Assembly (NCBI GenBank): GCA_963556695.1 | Contig: CAUWAG010000003.1 | Location: 5,270,001-5,334,000, forward strand | DNA from: Anthostomella pinea | Lineage: Eukaryota; Ascomycota; Sordariomycetes; Xylariales; Xylariaceae | Length of the DNA: 64,000 nt | Direction: 5' to 3' | In this document: positions 34,883 to 45,193 of the stretch, piece by piece | How the letters are laid out: each line of letters starts with the position of its first letter | How positions within the stretch are numbered: position 1 is the first letter of the stretch | The notes under the pieces: generated by a model | Database searches by the model: none | What the model was told of the DNA's origin: nothing | Seen by the model: the letters and a program-made list of their open reading frames with translations, nothing else | Position numbers and translations under genes: made by a program

Positions 34883-35943
34883 ATGAATCCCAATACGCTT
34901 CACGGTGATGACCACAATGGGGACTATGCCATCTACCTTCGACAGACGCTGGGCGAACTCCAGGACAGGGTGGAAGAGCACGAAGCTGCGTTGAGCAAGG
35001 TTCGTATCTACGTCGTATACGCGTTCGTGTAGCAGTACATGCTAATCAGAACTAGCTACGCGCTACACCAGCAGTCAATCGCAACACTCGGGATCTGCCA
35101 GCGACAGCATCACTGGAGATCATGAAAGCGGCCTATGATGACGTGGCATCACAAAACCCCTTCCTACCGCTTCCTGACTCTATCCTGCCGGCTTTGATAG
35201 CGCTTCGGAAGACTCACCAGACGGTAGAGGAGACGAGGACGTATCTGGCTACCCACAGCGATGCGGTTCAAGAGACCCAGCGACGGCTAGAAGCTGAAAG
35301 AGCAAGACTCCAAGATCAGCAGGCTCTTTCCCAGAGCATGCGGAACCGCATCCAGTCTCTACAAGATGGTCTGGAGAATCGAATGGAGATGGGCCCGGAA
35401 GATATCGCGCGAGAGCGGATTGATGAGTTGAGGCAAAAGAAGAAGACCTATGCCCGGGATACGTCCAAGCTGCTCAAGTCTCTACGGAAGTTCATCGATG
35501 AACACCTCGCAGCAATGCTTGCGGCCGAAGACCTCGGTGGTCCGGTCGTAGGTGACCTGATGGACATCGACGGCGAGGACCTCGCAGCCGGCTTTAGTGC
35601 CCAGGGACGACGCAAAAAGCCAAGCGAGAAGGCAGATGACGGCAAACGGCAACAGCGCATTGATGAGATATGGGGCATCCAAGGACAAGAAGGGCAGCCA
35701 GTCAGAAACGCCAATGACAGTCGGGACGAGACGGCGGCGGCAGGGGCAGAGATGCGCGAACTGACAGAAGAGTTGCTCAACAGCCTTGCGGAGTCGGATG
35801 GTGACCATTCAGCTGCCTACGTCGCCCTCCCGCGGGAAACTGCTGCAGCAAGATTCCTGGTCAGATCCAAAGTTGCACAGTTCCATCCCAGAGACTCTAC
35901 TAGGCTGCGGCCGGTCGACTTTGGCAGAGAACTGGATGATTGA
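34883..35943 (+). CDS. Coiled-coil protein, possibly CENP-K/Sim4-type kinetochore subunit
   Basis: 334-residue largely helical protein. Exon 1 is 34883-34999 (MNPNTLHGDDHNGDYAIYLR...); exon 2 is 35056-35943. The 56-nt intron (GTTCGT...GCTAATC...CTAG) is phase 0 and links AALSK to LRATPAV. The central part, about residues 95-210, is a long coiled coil (QRRLEAERARLQDQQALSQS) followed by RQKKKTYARDTSKLLKSLRK. Next is an acidic segment (GDLMDIDGEDLAAG), then a conserved-looking end (AARFLVRSKVAQFHPRDSTR ... VDFGRELDD). The C-terminal block and overall shape remind me of fungal CENP-K/Sim4-like kinetochore proteins, but this is tentative. The gene is intact and has ordinary composition. Confidence 0.75.
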
Positions 35944-36878
35944 AAGAACTCAAACACACATCATGGGCGAGTCGCTCCTCCGCATGATGCACCCGGCGTT
36001 CTTCGTGGCCCATCAAACGGAGGCGTCCTCTTTCCGAAGTACCTACGACTAGATAGACTTACTCGGTCATTTCTCTAGATTCTCTCGCGGTGATAGTACG
36101 ATAGTGTTAGATGGATGGTTCAGTCAGGATTCTAAGCGCAATGAGCTAACCTTGGGAGAATGGTATATACCAGAAGAGTATGAAACAGGGGCATCTGGCT
36201 GTTTGGCATTGCAAAACTGTGAGACAGTCTCACCACTCTACAAGAAAGGCGGCGAGCACGACATTTAAAGTTCAATGCTAGCAGAATATCCGATGTACAG
36301 TACCTAATTCAACGCGCCACGTGGACATACCTCGTATGTACCGTCCTGGATTAGGTTCCAACGATCTTGAGAAAGTGGCCGTGGATCCAGAGACTTGGGA
36401 AAGCGGGAGGGAGTCCAGCTCACTGGTGCGAAGCACTGTTACACTGAATCCTCATAAGTCTCCGCACACCACCAGTCCAGCAACCAACGATATCCTCTTG
36501 ACCTCGGATGTAACCATTATCAAAGCGCCTTCTCTCTACCAAATTAAAAAGCAAGCCATGCTTGCACCCGTTAGCCAATTCCGAAGCGACTATTAGACCG
36601 TGATGTACATATAAAAATTATTTAAGCTCGCAAGATGTATTGCGTCGCCACGCAGCTAGTAAAAGATACCTTTCGTTTGTATTTACGCGTATGAAAAACG
36701 CGAAAAATACAGGTTGATTTAGGTGGGATATATGGCTTGAAGATGCAAACGGGAACAGCGTGAAAGTGGTATAGTAGGCGCGGGAAGATGGTCACATTCC
36801 AAAGTTAAAGGGATATCTATCATAATTGGAATAAATACACTGGCATAAGCATTAAAAGTGGCATATAACATCTGGAAT

Positions 36879-36920
36879 GCTTATTCCAGTATGCTTATTC
36901 CAGTATGCTTATTCCAGTAT
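36879..36920. repeat. Three tandem copies of a 14-bp unit
   Basis: GCTTATTCCAGTAT occurs three times head to tail. GCTTATTCC is the internal motif of the local MITEs, so this is probably an expanded MITE remnant. It lies about 160 bp upstream of the dUTPase start. Confidence 0.85.
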
Positions 36921-36977
36921 TTCAATTCAGCTGAGTATAGCACGCCCAGCCCCACCCCACCGCCTACCCGCTCATTC

Positions 36978-36983
36978 ACGCGT
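36978..36983. promoter_or_regulatory. MCB-like box (ACGCGT) before dUTPase
   Basis: ACGCGT lies 96 bp upstream of the dUTPase ATG, with GACGCGC 5 bp further on. ACGCGT is the known MluI cell-cycle box bound by MBF in yeasts, and dUTPase is a typical S-phase gene. Site function here is inferred. Confidence 0.4.
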
Positions 36984-37078
36984 CCCAGACGCGCTTTCCA
37001 CTTCCGCCAACACTCAATTGGGATCCAGTTGCGTCCCGTCCCGCTCACCTTCACCTCGACGCAGTAATCATACCTACC

Positions 37079-37702
37079 ATGACCACCGAATCCATCACAT
37101 CACCACCCGCGAAAAGAGTCAAGACCGACGCCAACCCCAGCACCACCACAGACACCACAATGGCCGAGACCAACACCAACACGCCCGCCGTCCCCAACCT
37201 GGAGACCTCCCCGCAGCTGATGATCAAGAAGCTGTCGGACAAGGCGAGGCTGCCCACGCGCGGAAGCGCCTTCGCCGCCGGCTACGACCTGTACGCCTCG
37301 AATGAAACGGTCGTGCCCGCGCGCGGCAAGGTCCTGGTCGATACCGATATCGCCATTGCCGTGCCCGCTGGAACGTGTATGTCCTCCCACCCACCACCTA
37401 CGAACCCCCCCAGCTAACCTAAATCCCGCACAACAGACGGCCGCATAGCCCCGCGCTCCGGCCTAGCATCTAAGAACTTCATCGACACAGGCGCGGGCGT
37501 AATCGACGCCGACTACCGCGGCCAAGTAAAAGTGCTCCTCTTCAACCACGGCGAGACCGACTTCGCCATCAGCGAGGGCGACCGCGTAGCCCAGCTCATC
37601 ATCGAGCGCATCTACACGCCGGAAATCCTCGAGGTGGCCGAGCTGGACGCCAGCGTGCGCGGCGCCGGCGGCTTCGGCAGCACGGGGGTTGGCGCCAACT
37701 AG
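37079..37702 (+). CDS. DUT1: dUTP diphosphatase (dUTPase)
   Basis: Hydrolyses dUTP to dUMP and pyrophosphate, keeping uracil out of DNA and supplying dUMP for thymidylate synthesis; trimeric enzyme of nucleus and mitochondria. Exons 37079-37376 and 37437-37702, with a 60-nt intron (GTATGT...CAACAG) that restores [10 protein letters not shown]. 187 residues. All five trimeric dUTPase motifs are present: [34 protein letters not shown] (catalytic Asp), [12 protein letters not shown] and the P-loop-like [10 protein letters not shown] near the C-terminus. The first 45 residues are Thr/Pro-rich with a basic PPAKRVK patch that could be a nuclear signal. The protein ends at its expected place, but the same frame stays open for 102 codons after the TAG (see 37703-38011). 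Confidence 0.95.
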
Positions 37703-38011
37703 GAGGGCGGCCACGGCAGCGCCGCGGCCACCTGGGAGGGCGGCGGTGCTCTTGCCGCGACGGCGCTCCTCCGGGCCGCCATACAAAAGGTCGTCACATT
37801 CGGCAAATGGTTCTGGGCCGAGTTCGAGGATCCCGAGGCGCAGCGGGCGGAAAATGAGGTGCGATTGGCGGAGCGCATGCTCCACACCCGGGAAAGAAAG
37901 GTCGCATTCAATGAAGGCTGGATCGATGGAGTTCGTCATGGCGTGGAGTTGGGACGCCTTAATCCACGTCTAAGACAGGATGTGCTTAAAGAGCTGTATT
38001 CGGCCTGGTAA
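37703..38011 (+). other. 102-codon open frame directly after the dUTPase stop
   Basis: In frame with dUTPase and separated from it only by the TAG at 37700-37702. It runs to a TAA at 38009. The translation looks protein-like rather than random: AATALLRAAIQKVVTFGKWF, then an acidic and basic helix (FEDPEAQRAENEVRLAERML) and ending DVLKELYSAW. The first ATG is 58 codons in. I do not recognise a family. It could be a read-through extension, the last exon of an alternative transcript, a relic of another gene, or chance in GC-rich sequence. No obvious splice pair skips the stop while keeping the frame. Confidence 0.35.
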
Positions 38012-38066
38012 CTGGAGGAGGAGGCAGCACTTGAAGGCCTGTGAAGATCGACATCATAATGGCCGG

Positions 38067-38253
38067 TACACTGAGCGCCCATAAGTCTCCGTATATTAAA
38101 TCGGAATAAGCGCTATAAAATAAGCAATAAGAGTAGCGTATCAAACAAGAACTGCTTATCCCTATCTGCTTATGCCAGTATTTCTAATCTTCTACATATG
38201 ATCTGGATTCCTCTCAACAAAGTGCGTACGGAGACTTATAAGGGCTTAGTGTA
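38067..38253. mobile_element. MITE copy 3 (187 bp)
   Basis: TACACTGAGCGCCCATAAGT at the left and GTACGGAGACTTATAAGGGC then TTAGTGTA at the right; TA on both sides. The interior contains GGAATAAGC and TGCTTATGCC motifs and ATGATCTGGATTCC, shared with copies 1 and 4. It lies 365 bp behind the dUTPase stop. Confidence 0.85.
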
Positions 38254-38320
38254 GCGTTGATGGAGAACAGATGTATGGTATGGTTGGACATCGGTTCAGT
38301 CATTATTGGAAGCGTCTGGC

Positions 38321-38538
38321 TACACTGAACCCTTATAAGTTTCCGTATACTCCTCATCCACCAAGCAAAAGTGCGTTCATCCTAGATAGAATAAGCATGC
38401 TGGAATAAGCAGCGAAGATGACTTGACAGCTTTGAGCTGCTTATTCCTATCTGCTTATTCCAATATTTCTAAGTATTTACGTGTGATCTAGAATTCTTCT
38501 AACATGGCGCGTACAGAGACTTATAAGGGCTGAGTGTA
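38321..38538. mobile_element. MITE copy 4 (218 bp)
   Basis: TACACTGAACCCTTATAAGT at the left and ACAGAGACTTATAAGGGCTG then AGTGTA at the right; TA on both sides. Inner inverted motifs are GGAATAAGCAGC and GCTGCTTATTCC. It is 67 bp from copy 3 in the same arrangement and is the clearest copy of the family. Confidence 0.85.
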
Positions 38539-38994
38539 AAATAACCTCTGGTCTACCAGCAAAACTTGTCGAATTACCTTAGAGACCAGGCCTAGGTATG
38601 CTCTTTGAGAGTATTTGTTCTGGGACAGCGACTATGTTGCATCATTCATTGGCACTCTTCAATAGACTACAGCTAGAAGAAGAAGCAGAACGAATAAAAC
38701 TTTTAAAGACTCCTTGGTCAGTCATTTCATCATCACCTATCTTTGGATGGATAATGCGTCTGATCTGTCTAGGTAGGAAGGTATTCATCTACGAGACCTC
38801 GTCCGCCCCCGTTCTTCCATTGTGAAGTACTTTTATATGCAGCATATACGCCACTCTAGAGGGTATTCCCACATGCGCCACCCGCACGTCTATGCCTATG
38901 ATATGCCGACCAAAATGCACCTACCTACCTACCTCTGGATTCCATACCTAGTCCTCGTCCTTCCCTTTATGTGACACCAGTCTCATGTGATACG
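38539..38994. other. Intergenic
   Basis: About 0.45 kb between the MITE pair and the 3' end of the pyridoxal kinase gene. An open frame at 38598-38825 has no recognisable feature. Nothing else seen. Confidence 0.5.
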
Positions 38995-40473
38995 TCACAT
39001 CTTCTCGGCGCGGTACGCCACCGTCGGATCCCTCAGACACGCCAGATTCCGCGAGAGATTCAGCTCCGCAGCTCGCGATCGCAGCAAATGTAGCGTCTTC
39101 TCGTCCAGCTCCTCCCCGTTCTTTCCCTCCTGCTGTGCCCCGTTCTGACCCACACCCCCTTTCCGTCGGAGTCGCGCTACGGCGGCCTCCATCTCTTTGG
39201 GCATGGCCTCACACGTGCGCGCTAGCACCTCGTGCATGCTCGCCAGGACCTTCTCGGCGGCGTGCGCGAGCGGCAGGTCCAGGGCGTCGACCCCGTCGGG
39301 GCTGAGCCAGGACTCCGTATTGAGCACACCACCTTCGGGACCGCCGCCGTTGTTGCACACGGCCTCGCGCATGCGCACCACCATTAGCGCCGCGAACATG
39401 TCGCCCGTGCCGCTGAAGTAGCAGTCGAAGACGGGGAAGTGGATCTTGAACAGCCGCGGGCGCCGGTCCGACGTGCGCGTCGAGCCGACCACGGACATGG
39501 TGCGCGTCTGCGGCGCTCGGGACTGTTGCGGCGAGCCAGGGGCGGCGGGCGCGGGGGAATGGGCGCGCGAGCCGGCTAGGGACGGCGCCTGCGAGGCGCT
39601 GAGGGGGAACGAAACGGACGTGATGACGATGTGCGGGAGGTTGTACTTCTCGTGCAGGACTTCGATGGCGCGCTCGAGGGTGGCGGAGTCGGTGATCTTG
39701 ACGCCGGAGAGGAGCCTGTAACGTGGAAGTTCTAGGTCAGTTACTGCTGCGCCGGGGACAAGAAGGGGGCGCAGGGTCTGAAAAGTGTGGGATGGGGAGA
39801 CCTACTCTGCCTCGAACTGATTAGGCAATATCAGGTCCGCATGGTGTATCAAATCCTGATACGCCGGCACCACGTCCTCCGCGACGTATATCTTGCCGTT
39901 GTCCCCCATCACAGGGTCGAGCACCCAGAAGAAGCTGCCCGGCCTCGTCGCGGCGTCCGCCTTGAGCTCCTTGGCTATCCTCCCTACCGCCTCCACGGCC
40001 GCGGCGCCGGGGACGTAGCCTGAGAGCATCAAGTCGAAGTTGTCGAGATGGGACTGCTTGAGGCCCTCCCATAGGTCTGTGATTTCCTGCGCCGAGACGC
40101 GCATGCCCTTGAATTGCCGGTAGCCTGTGTGGTTGCCTTTGCGCCCGTTAGACCATGTCACCCCTCTCGTAACGAACGTTGCAAGGCATGCTCACTGAAC
40201 TGGACCGTGTTCAATGCCGAGACATCGCAGCCCATTGACTGCAGCACGAAGACAGCGATCTTGTTCCCTACATGTCTGTCCAGCAGGGTAAGTCAATGTC
40301 AGAGCCCCGATGACGGACGGTAGAAAGCCTGGTGGTGTAGGAACTCACCCCGAGACAACCTTCAAAGACGCGATTAGCCATGACTACGCGATCCAACTAC
40401 AGAGCATTGTTATCCCTACATGACTGGCAACGGCCAGGACACCAGTCTCCGGGACCGGGAGTTCGGGGCTCAT
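38995..40473 (-). CDS. BUD16: Pyridoxal kinase
   Basis: Phosphorylates pyridoxal, pyridoxine and pyridoxamine in vitamin B6 salvage (ribokinase-like fold, cytosolic). Five exons: 40473-40420, 40359-40349, 40275-40196, 40136-39806 and 39715-38995; 398 residues. Exon 2 is only 11 nt (encoding VVSG with its neighbour) between introns of 60 and 73 nt. Without it the conserved ASHVVSGHVGNK motif cannot be built, so I accept it. Other family hallmarks are INTVQFSNHTGY (here ALNTVQFSNHTGYRQF), LSGYVPG, DPVMGDNGKIY, ILPNQFEAELLSG, VITS and the phosphate-binding FSGTGDMFAALM. A Ser/Pro/Ala-rich insert lies between VSFPLSAS and MSVVGST, as in other filamentous fungi. The start ATG 40473 gives a short MSPELPVPETG leader. 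No lesions. Confidence 0.92.
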
Positions 40474-41176
40474 AGGGACGAGTGTGTAAAGTAAACGATT
40501 GGACTAGGACTGCGAGGAGGAGCGTCCCGGTGGCAGCGGAAGGGTCTGTTAGGAGGAAGAGTGACTAGGGAAGCCTAGGAAACCCATCTAGAAGCTCTGA
40601 TATGCACAAAGGAGGTCAGATTAGGTGAGGGTGCTTGATAGTACTTCAAGGCGCATGACTCAAGGGAAAAGGGAACTTTTGGTCGAAGGGTATTGTCCGA
40701 TGGTCGTCCACTCGTCCAATCCTATGCCCCTCAAAACCGAGAACCAGGTCCACCATCGCGTTGAAAGTGCCCCGCCCTGCAGCAACCCCGCACTAAACCG
40801 CACCAAGACGGTGTTGAGGCTCTCGGGCTCTCTTCGCGAGACGGCGCAGGACGTCATATCGTCACGGTCATATCGCCGTCACATGGAAGGGATTATTAGA
40901 GCAAAAACGATGCTGCTGTAATACAGACTGAAGGGCGTCTCATTTCACCCTGTGGATTGATTATCTCAAAGCTCGAACAAGTGGTATACTGTAACCTGTA
41001 CGAGCTCCTCCAAGATCTTGTCCCTCTAGAAACAAATCAATGTTTTTCCCAGTACCCCTATCCACATGCTGTAAAACCAGACCAGAAGCCAGTAGGTGCT
41101 ACAAATCCTTCCTTCGCTCCCTCGTGTCCGACATGGTATCTTCGTGAACTTCATCATTAGCTCCGTCGGGGGACAT
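40474..41176. other. Pyridoxal kinase promoter and PCNA 3' flank
   Basis: 0.7 kb intergenic region. Open frames are short and lack motifs. No repeat or RNA gene recognised. Confidence 0.5.
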
Positions 41177-42178
41177 CTACTCCTCATCTCCAATCTGTAT
41201 GCCTGTGTCAGCAAGTGTGCGAATGCGTTGTGACCGGATGACCACATAGAACATACCTTTGGTGCGAGGTAGAATCGCAGGTAACTTTGCCCAGACACCA
41301 GGTACTCCACCAGCAGGGGCACCTCATTCGAGAGACAGATCCGGACGCTGTCGGACAGTGCTTGCGCCTTGCAGAAGTTGACGAGGTACTTTAGGGAGAA
41401 GGTGAGGGAGACGGGCTCGGTCAGCTCGATCTCAATGTTCTCCTTGGGCTTCTCCTCGACCTGGTGGTTGCGGAGTGTAACGGCACCGTTGCCGATGTCA
41501 CCTGTGCAGGAGAACTTGACACCATCCTTGGTGGCCTCGATCGTGACTGTTTCGCGGGTTAGGACTAGTAGATCGCATTGCAGGGCAAAGACGGCACTTC
41601 AACCATAGAAAGGGGCGGTTTGGGCGGTGTGTCTTACCAGATTCCGACATGGCCATCAGATCAGTGCAGATTCGTTTGAACTCTGCCGACGGCATAGAGA
41701 TGGTGGCGGCATACTCGGTGTCGGGGATGCCCAGGTGCTCCTGGTCGATGTCCATAAGCTTGAGGTCGTACTCGGTGATGCGGTCGTTTTCGCTGCTCTC
41801 GAAGAGGATGTTGAGCGAGTCGGGCGCGTCCTCGGCCTTCATGGTAAGGACATCGTCGGGCTGGGCGGCGCGCAGGACCTTGGTCAGCGAGACGAGGTTG
41901 ACACCGAGCGCTATGTTCCGATCGCATCGATAGGGTTGGAAGGTCTCGGCCTTGAGCAGCATGGACACGAGGGCGACGTGCGAATTGTCCATAGCCTGCA
42001 GGGCGATGCCCGAGTCATTGCAGTCGAAGTTGCAGTCCTGCACCAGGTCCTTGATGGCGTCCACCGTCTGCTTTGGTCAGTACAGGTGCTTCGGAACACG
42101 TAGGAAACAGAGGCTGTATGCCAGAGCCTGACATACCTTCTTCAGGACGTTAGCCTGTTGGAGTCTTGCTTCCAGCAT
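41177..42178 (-). CDS. POL30: PCNA, DNA polymerase sliding clamp
   Basis: Homotrimeric ring that tethers replicative polymerases and repair factors to DNA in the nucleus. Four exons: 42178-42137, 42067-41638, 41564-41257 and an 18-nt last exon 41194-41177; 265 residues, close to the usual 258-260. Motifs: [14 protein letters not shown] at the N-terminus, the centre-loop sequence [40 protein letters not shown], the interdomain connector [43 protein letters not shown] and LRFYLAPK. The last exon supplies IGDEE, a shortened form of the common IGDE(E) tail. Introns of 62-73 nt have good donors (GTATGT, GTAAGA). The exon 2/3 junction ([15 protein letters not shown]) is the least certain. Confidence 0.93.
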
Positions 42179-42390
42179 GGTGACGGTGTTTTGAAGATGC
42201 AGGTAGACTACAGTAATAGCACCAAGTGTTCCTTTTCGCAAATACGAATGTGACAGGTCAAGCTGCAATCCGGGTACTGCAGTGATCAGGGTCGTCTTGC
42301 GCGTGGGTTGTGTCGGCGTCTGTTGTGTAGGTTGGGAAGAAGTGCTTTGTGGGATGGAAGACGGGAAGAATTGGGGTTGGGACTGAATCA

Positions 42391-42442
42391 ATCGCGTGGG
42401 CGGCGCGTCTAGTTTAATGGGCTGCAGCGCGCTGTCGCGAAA
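42391..42442. promoter_or_regulatory. CGCG-motif cluster upstream of PCNA
   Basis: Within 52 bp lie TCGCGTGG, GCGCGTC, GCGCGC and CGCGAAA (42436-42442), about 215-265 bp upstream of the PCNA start. CRCGAAA and ACGCG-type cores are the known SBF/MBF cell-cycle elements. A G1/S role here is inferred. Confidence 0.35.
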
Positions 42443-43097
42443 GCTGCGCGGCGACAGGGGTCCAGCCCATTTACCATCTGCACAATTCCATGTCACCATG
42501 TCACTCAGACCGGGTCTCTCTGTAACAGTTGAAACTGTAATGCCGCCATCACTCCACACCACATCTTAGAATCATTGCTGTTGACGCTTTACATCGTGGC
42601 TACCATGTGTCCTTCACTTGTTGGGAATACACTTGTAATTTCATCATAATTTAATTACACGTGCTTGTGATCCTACCGTCATTTGCCAGTCAGCTACATG
42701 CAAGTAGACAGCCGTCTATACGACGAGGTAGGGACTATAAGCTTGAAGCCATCATCATTCGTGCCTCAAGGCAATTAACCTCTGCTCCGAGGAGATATGA
42801 TTTAGTAGGTATAGTAGGTTGTACAGTATATATGTGTAGGTATAGGTGACATAAAAGACATTACATTCAAAATGATCGTATGAGTAATCGACTCTTCTTT
42901 ATGCAGCCGTTCCAGCAGTATAGCCCAGAGCCGGTCCGGTCCGTCCGTAGTAAGAGCTCTCCGTTCGCGCCAAAGTCGAGGGGCCTTGAACCCCGGAATA
43001 CCATGATCGCTTTCTATCCCAATATCGCGCCGTGTGAAACCCAAATGCGATGAACATCTCGTAACTGCCTGTTGTAGGCACTGCTGCTTCACACTGC
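42443..43097. other. Intergenic
   Basis: Distal upstream region of PCNA and 3' flank of the vezatin-like gene. No gene recognised. Confidence 0.5.
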
Positions 43098-45193
43098 TCA
43101 TAGCGAGACTCGCGTGCTGGAGGGTTTTCTTTCGAGGACGCCCTGTAGCTCGCGCATCATGCCTCTGTGTGCCTCGGCCTTTGCCTTGGCGATCTCTTTG
43201 GCTTTGCGGTCCTCTCTCATCCGAACGATTCTCTCGTCTCGTGTGAGCATGCTCCTCGGCCGCGGTATCGAAATTGCCTCAAAGACCTCGGGCTCCCTGC
43301 GCATTTCCGGGTTCTTCAGTTCCACCGTTGGCGGCAAATCTCCATTCAGCTTCTTCAAAGCATCGTCCACGCCTGATTCGCGCTCATCAGGACTGCTCTC
43401 GTCCTCCTCAGTAATGGTTCGGCCGCTCATCGTGCTGGTTGGAGACATCATGACCGAGCCGACCGAAGATAGACGCTTCTCGTTCCTATCGATACCAGAC
43501 GCCAAAGTCGCTTTGCCGGACTGCCAAGCTTCCATCAGATCTCGCAAGTCTTGTCCTATCGAGTCGTATTGAGACATGAACAGCGGTCCAATGTCTTTGA
43601 TATCATCCGCCTCATTCAGCGCTCTAGACGACTCTTCTCGTAAGAGACTCAACTTAGCTTGGACACTGCGGATATTCATGGTCATCGAGCCAAGTCTGCG
43701 GACCTGATGGCGCCATCGTTCATGGCCCGGCGTCTGCGGGGTCCTGGGAGACTTCGGCACTTGGTCTGTGACCCATGAGTCAGAGAAACTGAATTTTACA
43801 GGTACTCCAGAGTTCACTTACAGTCGTTCTCGGCAAGAATGTCTCGCACTTTCGAATGTGCCCGAGCGGTCACCGTATTCAATGCTTTGAAAGCCTCCGA
43901 CACCGTAGTAAACCGTAGACGATCCGAGTCGTTGTGCACCGAATTTAAAGCGAGCAGACCACTGAGGAACACTTTCCGAATATCGTGGAACAAGAACGCG
44001 GCGTCCTTCAAGGTCTGCAACTTCTCGGCATTCTGGGCATCAGCCCTCGAAAATGCTTCAAATCTCTCCACGACGTCCGCCACTGTGAACTGGTATTGAG
44101 ATTGCAACTGCAATAGCTCGGTCTGCTCTGCGAACGCCCATATCGTAAAAGCAGTTTGGTAGTATGAGGATATCACCTCCGTGAGACTGGTTCGAAGGGT
44201 ATGTCTTAGTTGAAGGCATTTGACGTTCTGGCCGTTATTTTCCAACCGGCTGATAGGCGGGATTGGAGTGCTTCTATTACTCAGGTCAGCTCACTATCCG
44301 CAGGCCGCGATTGAGGGCATGTAGGAGAATTCTTACAGTCGGTATCCGCGAGCGACCAACTCAACCTCCATAATGAAGTTGAGCGCCGCACTGTTCGCAC
44401 AGTCAAAGTCGTGGGAGAGCGAGAAGAACGAGGCGGCCTCCACCAGCCCCTGCCGTTGAATATTCCTCAGCATCTGCCTGCGCACGTACGCTCTTAATAT
44501 GAAGAGAGCCACGACAACCACACCCGCAGAGACCAGTAGCCGCTTCCCCGTCGGCACCAAGCCACCCAGCGAGAACCATCGGATGAGAGATGCGACGCCG
44601 AAACCAAACACCGCCGCGGCAACAACTCCAGAGGTCGTGAGCCCATGAAAGTTGAGTTCGCCCGCCGGCTGCGAGACCGAAGCCTCTGCAAGCGGTTGTA
44701 GTCCGAGTACCAAGGGGTTGTCTAGTAACTGGGATTGCACTATAGCAAGCCTTAAGCGCTCCAGAAACCCGATAGATCGCGTCCGGTCGATCGACGAGGT
44801 CACCGCCTCGAGCAGCACCCGCGCCATCTCGAGGACGGGAGAGCTATGGGTCTGGACATGGTCTAGGCTGACGTGCGCCGGAGTGTGGATTTCGAGCTTC
44901 ATCGGCTTGGGTCCGCGATCTCTGAACTTCTTCCTGACCTTTGCGAGGCCCCTGGGAGCGAAGTCCCGTGGTGTGGAAGGCGGCGAATTGTCGTGGTCGT
45001 CTCTATTGTCGTCGGTTTCCGGTTCCGGTTCCTGCCACTGGATCTCTTTCTCCCCCGAACCTGTGACCGACTAGTTAGCGATCTGCGAGATGTGTGCCAA
45101 AGTTGCGTGGTCGATATGGTGCATGGTGGGGCGGCAGAGCATACCCTCGAGATAGTTGCTCAAAGGCGTACCCTCATCTACATGAGTTTCCAT
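43098..45193 (-). CDS. Vezatin/Inp2-like myosin-binding membrane protein
   Basis: 630-residue protein of the fungal vezatin (myosin-binding) family, related to the yeast peroxisomal myosin receptor Inp2. Exons 45193-45145, 45060-44337, 44273-43822 and 43765-43098; introns 84, 63 and 56 nt, each restoring the frame (YLEG-SGEKE, YRL-STPIP, DY-QVPKSP). The N-terminus is acidic (QEPEPETDDNRDDHDNSPPS) and then basic. Two adjacent hydrophobic segments lie near residues 140-160 (SGVVAAAVFGFGVASLIRWF) and 170-190 (LLVSAGVVVVALFILRAYV), so both ends probably face the cytosol. The second half is helical, with coiled-coil stretches, ending in a basic RKAKEIAKAKAEAHRG region. ATG 45193 fits the family N-terminus, though the frame is open further upstream. 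Expected role: moving peroxisomes or other membranes along actin. Confidence 0.82.

Larger units (their letters stand above)
35944..37078. other. Intergenic with MITE fragments
   Basis: Holds one MITE end at 36440-36470 (TACACTGAATCCTCATAAG, then TCTCCGCAC) with no matching right end. It also holds a core-like stretch near 36830-36920 (GGAATAAATACACTGGCATA) that ends in a short tandem repeat. The last part is the dUTPase promoter. Confidence 0.55.

Noticed and set aside
36321..36596. 91-codon plus-strand frame
   Set aside because: Runs through a MITE end, no motif, so probably fortuitous.
41627..42103. Plus-strand 158-codon frame over PCNA
   Set aside because: Antisense shadow of PCNA exon 2.
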